The notes beneath the pieces are model-generated. The model had not been told where the DNA came from. It did not search any database and saw only the letters and a list, made by a program, of their open reading frames with translations. Below, piece after piece: positions 42,875 through 51,335 of a DNA stretch of 64,000 nt. The stretch's first letter is position 1. Every line of letters starts with the position of its first letter. The DNA comes from Verrucomicrobiales bacterium (lineage in GTDB: Bacteria > Verrucomicrobiota > Verrucomicrobiia > Verrucomicrobiales > DEV007): NCBI GenBank assembly GCA_029213005.1, contig JARGPI010000013.1, positions 1 through 64,000 of the forward strand, given 5' to 3'. The position numbers were made by a program, and so were the translations under genes.

Positions 42875-45187
42875 TTAGAACTGTGTTCCGATAGTGAAGT
42901 TAAACTGACCACCATCGTCGTTGAACTCGTCGGTCTGAAGTGGAAACGCGTAGTCCAAACGAATTGGAGCGTTCCCCATGAGGAACAATCTCAAGCCAAT
43001 ACCCCAGTCGGAGTTCACTCCACCACCTACTGAATTAGCAGGACCATCGGAAACTTCACCAACATCGTAGAAACCTGCGATACGGATTTTCTCAACAATT
43101 GGATAAGTGGCTTCGAAAGTCGCGTTCCAGGCCTGCTTACCACCGACACCATCAAGAGTAGCGGCATCTTTAGGACCGACTTCACGGTAGTCGAAACCTC
43201 TCAGGTTGTTCGCACCACCAAGGTAGTGACGAGTGAAGAGGTGATCACCATTAGCAGAGTAACGGTAGCGGGCAGTTCCGTTCAAGATCAGGTCACCGGG
43301 CAATGTGTAGTGCTTCGATGCAGATACCGTTGCGATAGAATCTTCAACATTCCCACCAAGACCTGCATACTCATAACCGGCACTGATCTTTTGTCCGCTT
43401 CTTGGAACGAAGAGGTTATCGCGGTCATCGTAAGTGATATCACCCTTAAGTGAACTCTTGTTAAACTTACCGTCCTCGGACTGGTAGAATGCACTCGCAC
43501 TTGCAGCTGCATCGATGTCGATCACTTCATAGCGATATTCCAAACTTCCATACATGTGCTCACCGAGAGCTCTACGAAGACTAAGTGCGCCGCCATATGT
43601 GGTTTGGTCGTATTGATCACTGAGGAACAGGAGATCTCTGTAGAATCCTTCTGCAGTCAGCGCAAGACGCTCACCCATGAAGTATGGCTCCGTGATTGAG
43701 ATCGAAGCATCTTTCCGCTCGTTACCACCACGGATACTCAAACGGAAGCGCTGACCACCACCAACGAAGTTTGGCGGGTCGAACAGGTCAAAGTTAGCCT
43801 GAGTAACCTCAACAAAACCAGTAACACTGTCGATCGAGCTGAAACCGGCACCGAAGTTCAATGAACCGGTTGGCTTCTCAGTGACCCGGATAATCAAATC
43901 TTTCTCGTCGATATAACTGGTGTCGACAGGAGTTACATCAACCGTTTCGAAGTAGTTCATGTTCTGGAGACGTCTTTCAGTGATCTCCATTGTAGTAACG
44001 TCGAGCGCTTCACCTGGAAGAAGTGGCAACTCGCGACGAATCACGTGATCCTTCGTCTTGGTGTTACCTTCGATGTGAATCTGTCCAATCTTGTAAGGAC
44101 GACCTTCGTTAACGTTGAACTTAACGGCGACCTGTCTTGGACCTGCACCCTCAAGACGTGGAATGATTTGAGCGTCGACATAACCGGAAGCACCGTATTG
44201 GTCGTTGATCAGTTTGATATCGTCGCGCAGTGCTGTTCCTGAAAAAGGCTTACCGGCACCGGTTTTCAAGTAAGGAAGAATATCACTCTCCATTGAAAGA
44301 GACTGAACACCGGCAACATCGATTCCGGCCACGCTATAAACTTCACCTTCTTCGATTGTGAAAACAACGTCGTTATATTTCTCATCAACCGGCACCTTGG
44401 CCACGTTAACGACCCGGGCATCCAGGTAACCGTTGTCGCGGTAGAAATCTTCGATCGCACGGGAATCAACAGCGAGTGACTCAGAGTCGGTGCGACCACC
44501 GCCACCGAAGTGAGTCATGACACTTTTCTCCTTCTGCTTCATCACCTCTTTGATTTCAGAACCAGACTTGGAGTTATTCCCTACGAAGCTGACGTTGCGA
44601 AGCACACCCTGAGATCCTTCATCGATTCCGAAGATCACGGAAGAATAACCCTGCGCATTGGGAGCACCGATCCGATAACCTACAGTCGTCTCGGGGTAAC
44701 CCTTTTTGCGATACATATCCTGAATGTCCTGACGTGCCTTGCGGATCGCACCTTCGTCGATCGCCTTGTTAACCGAAAGCTCAACGCTCTTGGCTAACTT
44801 GGAATCACTGAACAGTGAGTTCCCTTCAAATTGAACACCTCCGTAGAGCGCGCGGCTCTGAACGACCACGATCAATTTCACTCCACCATCCTGTGGCTCT
44901 GAAAGAACCCGGACGTTATCAACCTCTCCTGATTCGTAGAGAGTTTTAACATCTTCATCAACCTTTGCGATTGAGAGACTGTCACCAACTTTGGTCGACA
45001 TTCTCGTAAGAATCCGCTCTTCGGAAACCGTTTTTGCTCCGACGTATTGAACTTCAATCGTCTTAACAGTTTTTCCGTTCTGGGCCTGAGTTCCGACAGT
45101 AGCAGCTACGAATATCGCCCCCGCCGTTAGCAGTTTTAGAGGAACTGCCCTCGATAGGCCTCGTAGGATGGTGTTGGTAAAGGTCAT
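42875..45187 (-). CDS. bamA: Outer membrane protein assembly factor BamA
   Basis: A 770-residue outer-membrane protein with a signal peptide (ending VATVGTQAQ). Periplasmic POTRA domains follow (VKTIEVQYVGAKTVSEERIL, VRNVSFVGNNSKSGSEI, KIGQIHIEGNTKTKDHVIRRE among them). The C-terminal beta-barrel begins near residue 420 (GSLNFGAGFSSIDSVTGFVEV) and ends in the outer-membrane signature FNFTIGTQF with a C-terminal phenylalanine. BamA inserts beta-barrels into the outer membrane and is strong evidence for one here. A terminator follows, and ompH and lpxD lie downstream. Confidence 0.95.
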   Translation of the reverse strand: MTFTNTILRGLSRAVPLKLLTAGAIFVAATVGTQAQNGKTVKTIEVQYVGAKTVSEERILTRMSTKVGDSLSIAKVDEDVKTLYESGEVDNVRVLSEPQDGGVKLIVVVQSRALYGGVQFEGNSLFSDSKLAKSVELSVNKAIDEGAIRKARQDIQDMYRKKGYPETTVGYRIGAPNAQGYSSVIFGIDEGSQGVLRNVSFVGNNSKSGSEIKEVMKQKEKSVMTHFGGGGRTDSESLAVDSRAIEDFYRDNGYLDARVVNVAKVPVDEKYNDVVFTIEEGEVYSVAGIDVAGVQSLSMESDILPYLKTGAGKPFSGTALRDDIKLINDQYGASGYVDAQIIPRLEGAGPRQVAVKFNVNEGRPYKIGQIHIEGNTKTKDHVIRRELPLLPGEALDVTTMEITERRLQNMNYFETVDVTPVDTSYIDEKDLIIRVTEKPTGSLNFGAGFSSIDSVTGFVEVTQANFDLFDPPNFVGGGQRFRLSIRGGNERKDASISITEPYFMGERLALTAEGFYRDLLFLSDQYDQTTYGGALSLRRALGEHMYGSLEYRYEVIDIDAAASASAFYQSEDGKFNKSSLKGDITYDDRDNLFVPRSGQKISAGYEYAGLGGNVEDSIATVSASKHYTLPGDLILNGTARYRYSANGDHLFTRHYLGGANNLRGFDYREVGPKDAATLDGVGGKQAWNATFEATYPIVEKIRIAGFYDVGEVSDGPANSVGGGVNSDWGIGLRLFLMGNAPIRLDYAFPLQTDEFNDDGGQFNFTIGTQF

Positions 45188-45308
45188 GTAGGTAAAGTGG
45201 TCTTCTCTCTGTATAAGGGGATCTAATCCCCTCGACAGAATCTTAAGTTATCTAATGGATGGGTTGAACAGTCAAGCCACAAATGCTTCCATTTTGGTAA
45301 AAGAGTAG

Positions 45309-45337
45309 ATGCATTTTTGTTGCCAACCCGTTGTCAA
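45309..45337 (-). promoter_or_regulatory. Candidate bamA promoter
   Basis: On the minus strand a perfect TTGACA lies at 45337-45332. A weak -10-like ATGCAT lies 17 bp further at 45314-45309. The match to a -35 element is good but the -10 is poor, so this remains tentative. It lies in the 295-bp region divergent to ruvB. Confidence 0.3.
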
Positions 45338-45413
45338 ACATTCAGCCCCTTTTGCAACTGTTATCCAACTTTTTCAAGCAAATAAAGTCGACTTTTCTAA
45401 CGTTTAATATATC

Positions 45414-45443
45414 TTGACGGTCTGTAAAGTTTAAATTTAATAA
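45414..45443 (+). promoter_or_regulatory. Candidate ruvB promoter
   Basis: TTGACG at 45414-45419 is followed 17-18 bp later by an AT-rich TTAATAA (45437-45443), about 40 bp before the GTG start of ruvB. The -35 is good, the -10 is weak. Confidence 0.3.
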
Positions 45444-45482
45444 TTTCTATTCACCACAGCAACTTTTGTATAAAATAACTTT

Positions 45483-46511
45483 GTGAACGAGAATTTATAC
45501 AACGAGCCCGATGGAAGCGATTCCTCCGACTTCGATAAGAGCCTGAGGCCGCCCGATTTCGATGAATTTTGCGGGCAGGACAAGGTTAAGGATCGTTTGA
45601 TGCTCATGATTCAGGCGGCGAAGCAACGTGGCGACGCGCTTGACCACGTTTTGCTGTGCGGCCCTCCCGGCCTCGGCAAAACGACTTTAGCGAATATTCT
45701 CTGTGGGGCTTTCGGGACGGAAATTCATATCACGAGCGGCCCTCAGATCGAAAAGGCAGGCGATTTGGCAGGTATTCTGACCAATATTCAATTCGGAGAT
45801 TTTCTCTTCGTCGATGAGATTCACCGACTGCACCCCGCGGTGGAGGAGTATTTGTATCCGGCGATGGAGGATTTCCGCCTCGATATTATTATCGACCAGG
45901 GCCCTAACGCCCGCTCGATATGCCTCACTCTGCCGAAATTCACCCTGATCGGCGCAACCACCAAGGCGGGAATGCTGACCCGGCCTTTATTGTCCCGTTT
46001 CGGGATTACCAATCGTCTCGACTATTATAGACCGGACGAGCTGGTCGTGATCATCAAGCGATCGGCTAAAATTTTAAAAATTGAGATAAAAGACGACGGT
46101 GCGCTGGAGATCGCGATGCGGAGCCGGGGGACTCCCCGGGTCGCCAATAACCTGCTTCGCTGGGTGCGGGATTTTGCTCAGGTGAAAGCCGATAACATCA
46201 TTACCAAAGACGTCGCAATTGCCGCGCTGGCAATGCTTGAAATCGACGAGGATGGACTCGACGAAATGGATATCCGAATCCTGGAAACGGTGATTCACAA
46301 GTTTTCCGGCGGACCGGTCGGAGTTAACTCGCTGGCGGTGGCCGTCGGCGAGGATGAAGCGACTATCAATGAGGTCTATGAACCTTATCTGATTCTGAAA
46401 GGGTTCCTGAAACGAACCCCTCGCGGACGTGCCGCCCTTCCTCTCGCTTATAAGAAACTCGGAATCGAGCCACCTACGACCTCTGAGAGTCTTCAGGGAG
46501 AACTGTTTTAA
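45483..46511 (+). CDS. ruvB: Holliday junction branch migration helicase RuvB
   Basis: The hexameric AAA+ motor that drives RuvA-bound Holliday junctions in recombination. At 342 residues it has the usual length. Walker A GPPGLGKTTLANIL (about residue 60), Walker B LFVDEIHRLHPAVEEYLYPAMED, sensor 1 LIGATTKAGMLTRPLLSRFG and the winged-helix C terminus (EPYLILKGFLKRTPRGR) are all present. The start is a GTG at 45483; no Shine-Dalgarno site is visible. ruvA and ruvC are not adjacent. A membrane protein gene follows 21 bp downstream. Confidence 0.95.
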   Translation: MNENLYNEPDGSDSSDFDKSLRPPDFDEFCGQDKVKDRLMLMIQAAKQRGDALDHVLLCGPPGLGKTTLANILCGAFGTEIHITSGPQIEKAGDLAGILTNIQFGDFLFVDEIHRLHPAVEEYLYPAMEDFRLDIIIDQGPNARSICLTLPKFTLIGATTKAGMLTRPLLSRFGITNRLDYYRPDELVVIIKRSAKILKIEIKDDGALEIAMRSRGTPRVANNLLRWVRDFAQVKADNIITKDVAIAALAMLEIDEDGLDEMDIRILETVIHKFSGGPVGVNSLAVAVGEDEATINEVYEPYLILKGFLKRTPRGRAALPLAYKKLGIEPPTTSESLQGELF

Positions 46512-46532
46512 TCGCCGGAAATTTCCTGACTC

Positions 46533-47180
46533 ATGAATCTCACCCTCCTCAAAGCGGAAAAACTGTTCGATGCCGCTCACGACCCCGAGTATCGCTTCCT
46601 GTTGATCGAGCCGGCTCTATCCTATGGCATCGCTTTTGGACTGATCCTCTTCGGCGTTGGTTTTTCTACGAAAATCAGCAAACTGCAAATCGCCGGTCTA
46701 GTCACGACGGGGCTCGCAGCCCTTTCGTTTATGCCATATATGGCGGCGCGCCGCGAGGCGATGCCGCGAATTGAGCAGATTTACCGACTCAATGCGTCGG
46801 GACGCGGAAAGATCTTTACGGAAAATACCATCCTCTGGTCGACCTCGACCTGGATGTACACCGGGATCGCCATCATTGCCGCAGCTACGATGGTAGTCGG
46901 ATCGCGGCGCAATCAACTGGGTTACGGGCTCAGCGCCGCGACGGTTCTGCTCGGTTTGATCACGATCCAGAATTCTCTGTGGATGCATTATCAGGATGCA
47001 ACGGCGGTGCACCCGAATTTAAAAGCTCACCGCGCGCCTATCGAGGAAGTCGCCCGGAACTCGCCGAGATCTTCGTCCCGGGTTCCAGAAGCCGCAACAC
47101 CACGGGAAACGATCTATTCCGCTCCGGCCCAACCTTCGCCGCCCGCTCCGCGATCGAAGTTTATCCGGCCAATTCGCTAA
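46533..47180 (+). CDS. Hypothetical four-TM membrane protein
   Basis: A 215-residue protein with hydrophobic stretches at about residues 28-45, 50-70, 105-122 and 128-146, and a basic proline-rich cytoplasmic C terminus. No family recognised. It lies 21 bp after ruvB on the same strand and converges, with a 4-bp overlap, on the phosphatase gene. Function unknown. Confidence 0.6.
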   Translation: MNLTLLKAEKLFDAAHDPEYRFLLIEPALSYGIAFGLILFGVGFSTKISKLQIAGLVTTGLAALSFMPYMAARREAMPRIEQIYRLNASGRGKIFTENTILWSTSTWMYTGIAIIAAATMVVGSRRNQLGYGLSAATVLLGLITIQNSLWMHYQDATAVHPNLKAHRAPIEEVARNSPRSSSRVPEAATPRETIYSAPAQPSPPAPRSKFIRPIR

Positions 47181-48286
47181 AATTTGATGGGGTAACTGTC
47201 GACGACCTTCCCTTCGACATCGCGAAGATCAATCATGGCTTTGGAATTGGCCCAGTCGATATGGACCGTCCCGAAATTCCGTGATTGAAAATTAATCGGA
47301 CTGACCCGGTGCCGGTTCGGCTCCCCTTTCCGACCACCGCCGGCATTGGTCAGCCCACTGGAGGTTAGTTCGTAAACAGGATAACCGGGACTGAGCGGGT
47401 CACTGGTCTTCAATTCCATGATCTCTCCCATGTGACGGTCGCCGCTGAGGAAAAGAACAGGATTTTTCACCTTAGCCTTAAGCAATTTCAACAATCGGGC
47501 CCGTTCGAGCGGAAAATTTTCCCACAACTCCCAGTGATGCTCCTGCGGTAAAAACTGGATGCTGGAGGCGATGATGCGAAAATCGGCCGGGAGGCTGAGC
47601 TGTTTTTCCAGCCAGGCCCACTGATCCTTCCCCAGAATGGTGGCATTCGGATCCATATTTCTTCCATAAGGGCCGTCCGGCCCTCTTTCCGGAAGGGAAA
47701 CCATCGAATCCCGGAAGTACCTGGTATCAAGGAGGATAATCTGAAGTCTTTCTCCCGGCTTTCCATAAAACCGGCTCTGATAAGTTCCGGGATAGGACAG
47801 GACTTCACTGCCTGCGGGAGTTTCGAAAAATTCGTGAAAGACCGCCTCTGACTCCGCTTTAGCAGCATATTCCTTCCCTCCGTCATTCACCCCGTAGTCG
47901 TGATCATCCCAGACCGCAAGTATGGGACAGGTCGCCTTTAATTTTTGATATCCGGGTTTTGCGGCCAATTTCTGATACTTCGCCCTCATCACGGACATAT
48001 CGTTGGTATCGCCGTAAATATTGTCTCCCAGGAAAATGAAGAGCTCCGGTTTGGATGCCACGATGGGCTCCCAGATAATGTGATTTTTATCCTGATGAGC
48101 ACAGGAACCAAGCGCGATCCGGCTGATAGCGGGCAATACCTCCTCTTTTTCCTGCGCCAAGAGAGGTGCACAAAGGACAGACAGCGCCAAAATCAATGAC
48201 TGTACCCTGTACCATTCCGGACGGTACCCTGTACACTCTTCGACCGTACCCTGTACCATTTGAAATTGGAAATGAGTTTTATTCAT
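47177..48286 (-). CDS. Secreted PhoD-like alkaline phosphatase / metallophosphatase
   Basis: About 369 residues with PhoD-type motifs: ALGSCAHQD, LFIFLGDNIYGDTNDM, LAVWDDHDYGVND, IILLDTRYFRDS and LFLSGDRHMGEIM. These match metal-ligand positions of phospholipase-D-like phosphatases (phosphodiesterase/phosphomonoesterase, Ca/Fe enzymes). The signal peptide is LILALSVLCAPLLAQ. The N-terminal residues before it are translated from three 22-bp repeat units (48198-48259, see array E), which keep the reading frame because they add up to 66 bp. Start 48286 (ATG) is tentative; ATG 48259, inside the repeat, or a further upstream start at 48340 are alternatives. Confidence 0.78.
   Translation of the reverse strand: MNKTHFQFQMVQGTVEECTGYRPEWYRVQSLILALSVLCAPLLAQEKEEVLPAISRIALGSCAHQDKNHIIWEPIVASKPELFIFLGDNIYGDTNDMSVMRAKYQKLAAKPGYQKLKATCPILAVWDDHDYGVNDGGKEYAAKAESEAVFHEFFETPAGSEVLSYPGTYQSRFYGKPGERLQIILLDTRYFRDSMVSLPERGPDGPYGRNMDPNATILGKDQWAWLEKQLSLPADFRIIASSIQFLPQEHHWELWENFPLERARLLKLLKAKVKNPVLFLSGDRHMGEIMELKTSDPLSPGYPVYELTSSGLTNAGGGRKGEPNRHRVSPINFQSRNFGTVHIDWANSKAMIDLRDVEGKVVDSYPIKF
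48198..48259. repeat. 22-bp-period GTACCCTGTAC array, copy E (3 units)
   Basis: Three perfect GTACCCTGTAC units start at 48202, 48224 and 48246, each 22 bp apart, with similar flanks (GACTGTACC, GACGGTACC, GACCGTACC). This is the cleanest array. It lies within the 5' part of the phosphatase reading frame and about 112 bp upstream of the divergent glnD start. Confidence 0.9.
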
Positions 48287-48370
48287 GACCGTGATTCTAT
48301 CGTTTGAGGCCCAGTGCTTGTAAATTAATTTCGCAATCAACCGCTGCCCGATTAAAGTGCCCGCTTACGG

Positions 48371-51172
48371 ATGAACCCAAATACTCCAGATTTTCACGAA
48401 ATCGTCCTCGCCCACGCTGAGGAGGATTTGTTCCCGGCTCGCAAACAGGTCTCTAACCCGCAAGAGTACCGTTCGGTTTATCATTCCTTTTTGAGAAGGG
48501 AACGTGATCGCATCAAAGATGCGCACAATGAGGGTAGCACCGGCCTCGATATCGCCGCATGGCGCGCTGCTTTGATCGATGTGATTATCACCGAGCATTA
48601 TAATACCGCGGCGAAAAGTGACGGACCTCTCCCCTACACCCTCGTAGCGAGCGGCGGCTATGGCCGGGGCCTCTTAAATCCGGGAAGTGACGTCGATCTG
48701 CAGTTTATCCTTCACGAATCGGTGAATTCGAGAACCCGGAACCGGCTCGAGGAATCGATCCGCGATCTTTTAACCCTCCTCTTCGATGGAGGACTGACGG
48801 TAGGGCACGGGGTTCGCACCATCCGGGAAGCCACCAAATTCGCCAACAAGGATCACCCCACAAAAACAGCCTTCCTCGATGCCCGCCTTATCGCCGGAGA
48901 CGCCGAGAAATTCGACGAATTCGAAACCGCATTCTTCAACGAGTGTATTAAAGGAAAAGAAGTCAGCTACCTGAAGGAACGGAGCGAAGTGATTCGGGCC
49001 CGGCACCGTAAACACGGGCGGACTCCGCACCGACAGGAACCCCACGTCAAGATGGGCTGCGGCGGACTCCGCGATTATCACAATCTGATCTGGCTGATCT
49101 GGATGTTGGAAAAGTCCCGGAATCTTTACGATCTGGTGAAAAGTAAGCGTCTCACGCTGCTTGCTTACTCTGAAATCGAAGAAGCCTATGAATTTCTGAT
49201 GCGGGTTCGCAATGAACTCCACTTTATCCAAAAGGGAAATGCAGGTGACATCATGACGCTGCGGCATCAGGGCATCATCGCGACCCACTTTGAATACAAA
49301 GGCGGCACCATCATCAAACGGAGTGAGAACTTCATGCGGGACTACTACCGCCACACCAAAGCCCTCTACCAACACGGTAGATCGCTGATGCAGGCCTTCC
49401 ATCTCGATGTCGAAGACTCCACCTCGAACCCGATCCCCATCGTCGGAGCTCTCGCCGCCCGCTTTCAGCGGAACGAAGTGAACGAGTTTGAAGGCTTCGA
49501 ATCCCGGGGCAATCTCATTTTCCCCGGAAAAGAAGACCCGTTTGCCGGCAAACCGAATCAAATGATGAGGTTCTTCCTTCACACTCAGCAGCGGGGATTG
49601 AAAACCAGCCCCGAAATTCGGAAACTGTTCAAAGACCACTGGTACGAGATTGATGACAGTTTCCGGAGAAGCCGCTCAAACCGGGAGACCTTCGAGCAAA
49701 TTTTACAAAACCGCGGCCAGGTCGCCCACATTTTGCGCCAAATGCACCGGGTCGAGTTTCTCGGTCGCTACCTTCCGGAATTTGGTCAGTTAACCGATCT
49801 CGTTCAGCACGAGTTCTTCCACCAATACACCGCTGATGAACACACCCTGCGCTGCATCGATGAACTCGACCGCATCCTGCAATCGGACGATCCCAAAGAA
49901 CAGGTTTTCCGCGAGATTTTTCAGGATTTCCACGATCCGGTAGCACTCTACATCGCCTTGATCATGCATGATACCGGCCGTGCCGAAAATGTCCGGATTC
50001 ACGAAGATGCCAGTGCGATTCTTGCCGAAAAAGTCTGCAAACGGTTAAATTACACCGGTGACCGCTTGCGACTCATCATGTTCCTCGTTGATCACCACCT
50101 TTCCTTCTGGCGGACGGCGACCACCTCGGACATCAGCGACCGCGCCACAATTTCCGACTTCGCCACCACCGTGAAAAGTAAGTCTTATATGAAGGCTCTC
50201 TATCTCTTCACCTACGTCGATTCGCGGGGTACCAATGACGAAGCCTGGAACGACTGGAAAGCATCGCTGATGCAGCAGCTTTACCGGGCCACCAGCGCCT
50301 ACTTCAATGACCGCAAAGCCTTCGAGGAAAAGTTTCGCCGGCCCATGTCGCAGATGACCCAAAAGGTCATGGGAAAACTTTCCGAATCTTACGCCGAGGA
50401 AGTCGAAGCCCATTTCAAAACCCTGCCTGAGAGATACTTCAACTACCGGGGAGCAACCAGTATCTCGCGTCACGTCAAACTGTTCCGCCGCTTTTTCAAC
50501 AAAGTCAGAGACGGTGGACTCGAAAGCCTCTGCCCTGAAATCGGTTGGGAAGCAAGACCTGACGAAGGTTACACCCTGATGGAAGCGGTTTGCTGGAATC
50601 GCCACAATCTGCTCTCAACAATCGCCGGAGCCCTCTCCTCTTTGGATCTCAACATCCTCAGTGCAGATATCTTCATGAGAGAGGATGATCTCGTTCTGGA
50701 TATCTTCCGCGTCTGCACCACGAATTTTCATCCTATCAGCGAGCGGGACATCAAGCGAATCGAAAAATTGATTTCCGACGCCTGCGCAATCGGAGAGAAA
50801 AGCCCCGATATCAATTTCAAAAAACTTATCGAAAAACAGGCCGAGCCTTCGATTCTGGATGAGCCGAGTCCCAGAATTTCGATGCCTCAACGCGTTTTCG
50901 TGACCAATGGCAAAAACAAATCCGCTACCGTTCTCGAAATTCAAGCTGCTGACCGGATCGGATTACTCTACGATATATTCAACGTTCTCAGTCAACTGAA
51001 TACCGAAGTTCTGTCTGCCCGGATCAGCACCCAGGCCGGTGCCGCGATCGACCGATTCTTTCTCGTCGATACCAGCACCGAGGAAAAGATTGTCGATCAG
51101 GAAAAACTGGACGCCATTCAAAGCCGGGTCTGGGAGTGCGTTGCCGTCGCGGAAAAAGACATGATCACCTGA
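48371..51172 (+). CDS. glnD: Bifunctional uridylyltransferase/uridylyl-removing enzyme GlnD
   Basis: Modifies and demodifies PII signal proteins in response to glutamine, the primary nitrogen sensor. A 933-residue protein with the family order: nucleotidyltransferase (VASGGYGRGLLNPGSDVDLQFIL, about residue 94), the helical GlnE-like region, an HD domain (ALIMHDTGRAENVRIHEDASA with H533-D534) and two C-terminal ACT domains (LSTIAGALSSLDLNILSAD and LEIQAADRIGLLYDIFNVLSQL). The start is ATG 48371. The upstream region is shared with the divergent phosphatase. Confidence 0.95.
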   Translation: MNPNTPDFHEIVLAHAEEDLFPARKQVSNPQEYRSVYHSFLRRERDRIKDAHNEGSTGLDIAAWRAALIDVIITEHYNTAAKSDGPLPYTLVASGGYGRGLLNPGSDVDLQFILHESVNSRTRNRLEESIRDLLTLLFDGGLTVGHGVRTIREATKFANKDHPTKTAFLDARLIAGDAEKFDEFETAFFNECIKGKEVSYLKERSEVIRARHRKHGRTPHRQEPHVKMGCGGLRDYHNLIWLIWMLEKSRNLYDLVKSKRLTLLAYSEIEEAYEFLMRVRNELHFIQKGNAGDIMTLRHQGIIATHFEYKGGTIIKRSENFMRDYYRHTKALYQHGRSLMQAFHLDVEDSTSNPIPIVGALAARFQRNEVNEFEGFESRGNLIFPGKEDPFAGKPNQMMRFFLHTQQRGLKTSPEIRKLFKDHWYEIDDSFRRSRSNRETFEQILQNRGQVAHILRQMHRVEFLGRYLPEFGQLTDLVQHEFFHQYTADEHTLRCIDELDRILQSDDPKEQVFREIFQDFHDPVALYIALIMHDTGRAENVRIHEDASAILAEKVCKRLNYTGDRLRLIMFLVDHHLSFWRTATTSDISDRATISDFATTVKSKSYMKALYLFTYVDSRGTNDEAWNDWKASLMQQLYRATSAYFNDRKAFEEKFRRPMSQMTQKVMGKLSESYAEEVEAHFKTLPERYFNYRGATSISRHVKLFRRFFNKVRDGGLESLCPEIGWEARPDEGYTLMEAVCWNRHNLLSTIAGALSSLDLNILSADIFMREDDLVLDIFRVCTTNFHPISERDIKRIEKLISDACAIGEKSPDINFKKLIEKQAEPSILDEPSPRISMPQRVFVTNGKNKSATVLEIQAADRIGLLYDIFNVLSQLNTEVLSARISTQAGAAIDRFFLVDTSTEEKIVDQEKLDAIQSRVWECVAVAEKDMIT

Positions 51173-51212
51173 TTCCAGAGAGGTGCCCGGAAGTGTGATA
51201 ATTATTGTTTTT

Positions 51213-51239
51213 ATACTCAAAATGAATATATTTGAGTAT
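51213..51239. repeat. Inverted repeat ATACTCAAA-N9-TTTGAGTAT
   Basis: A perfect 9-bp inverted repeat (51213-51221 and 51231-51239) in the 163-bp gap between glnD and the flippase gene. No T-run follows on either strand, so it is less likely to be a terminator. It fits a regulator operator, or a weak terminator of glnD. Confidence 0.5.
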
Positions 51240-51335
51240 GACTTTCCTCTTTCCGATCCCGGGCCATCCAGATTTTCTTAACGCTTCAGAACGCAGCTGT
51301 CCTGAAGGTCGCTTCTACGGTTGTCATCTGCGATA

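Noticed and set aside
48770..49639. 289-codon minus-strand open frame opposite glnD
   Set aside because: Antisense to the conserved nucleotidyltransferase/GlnE region; no family match.
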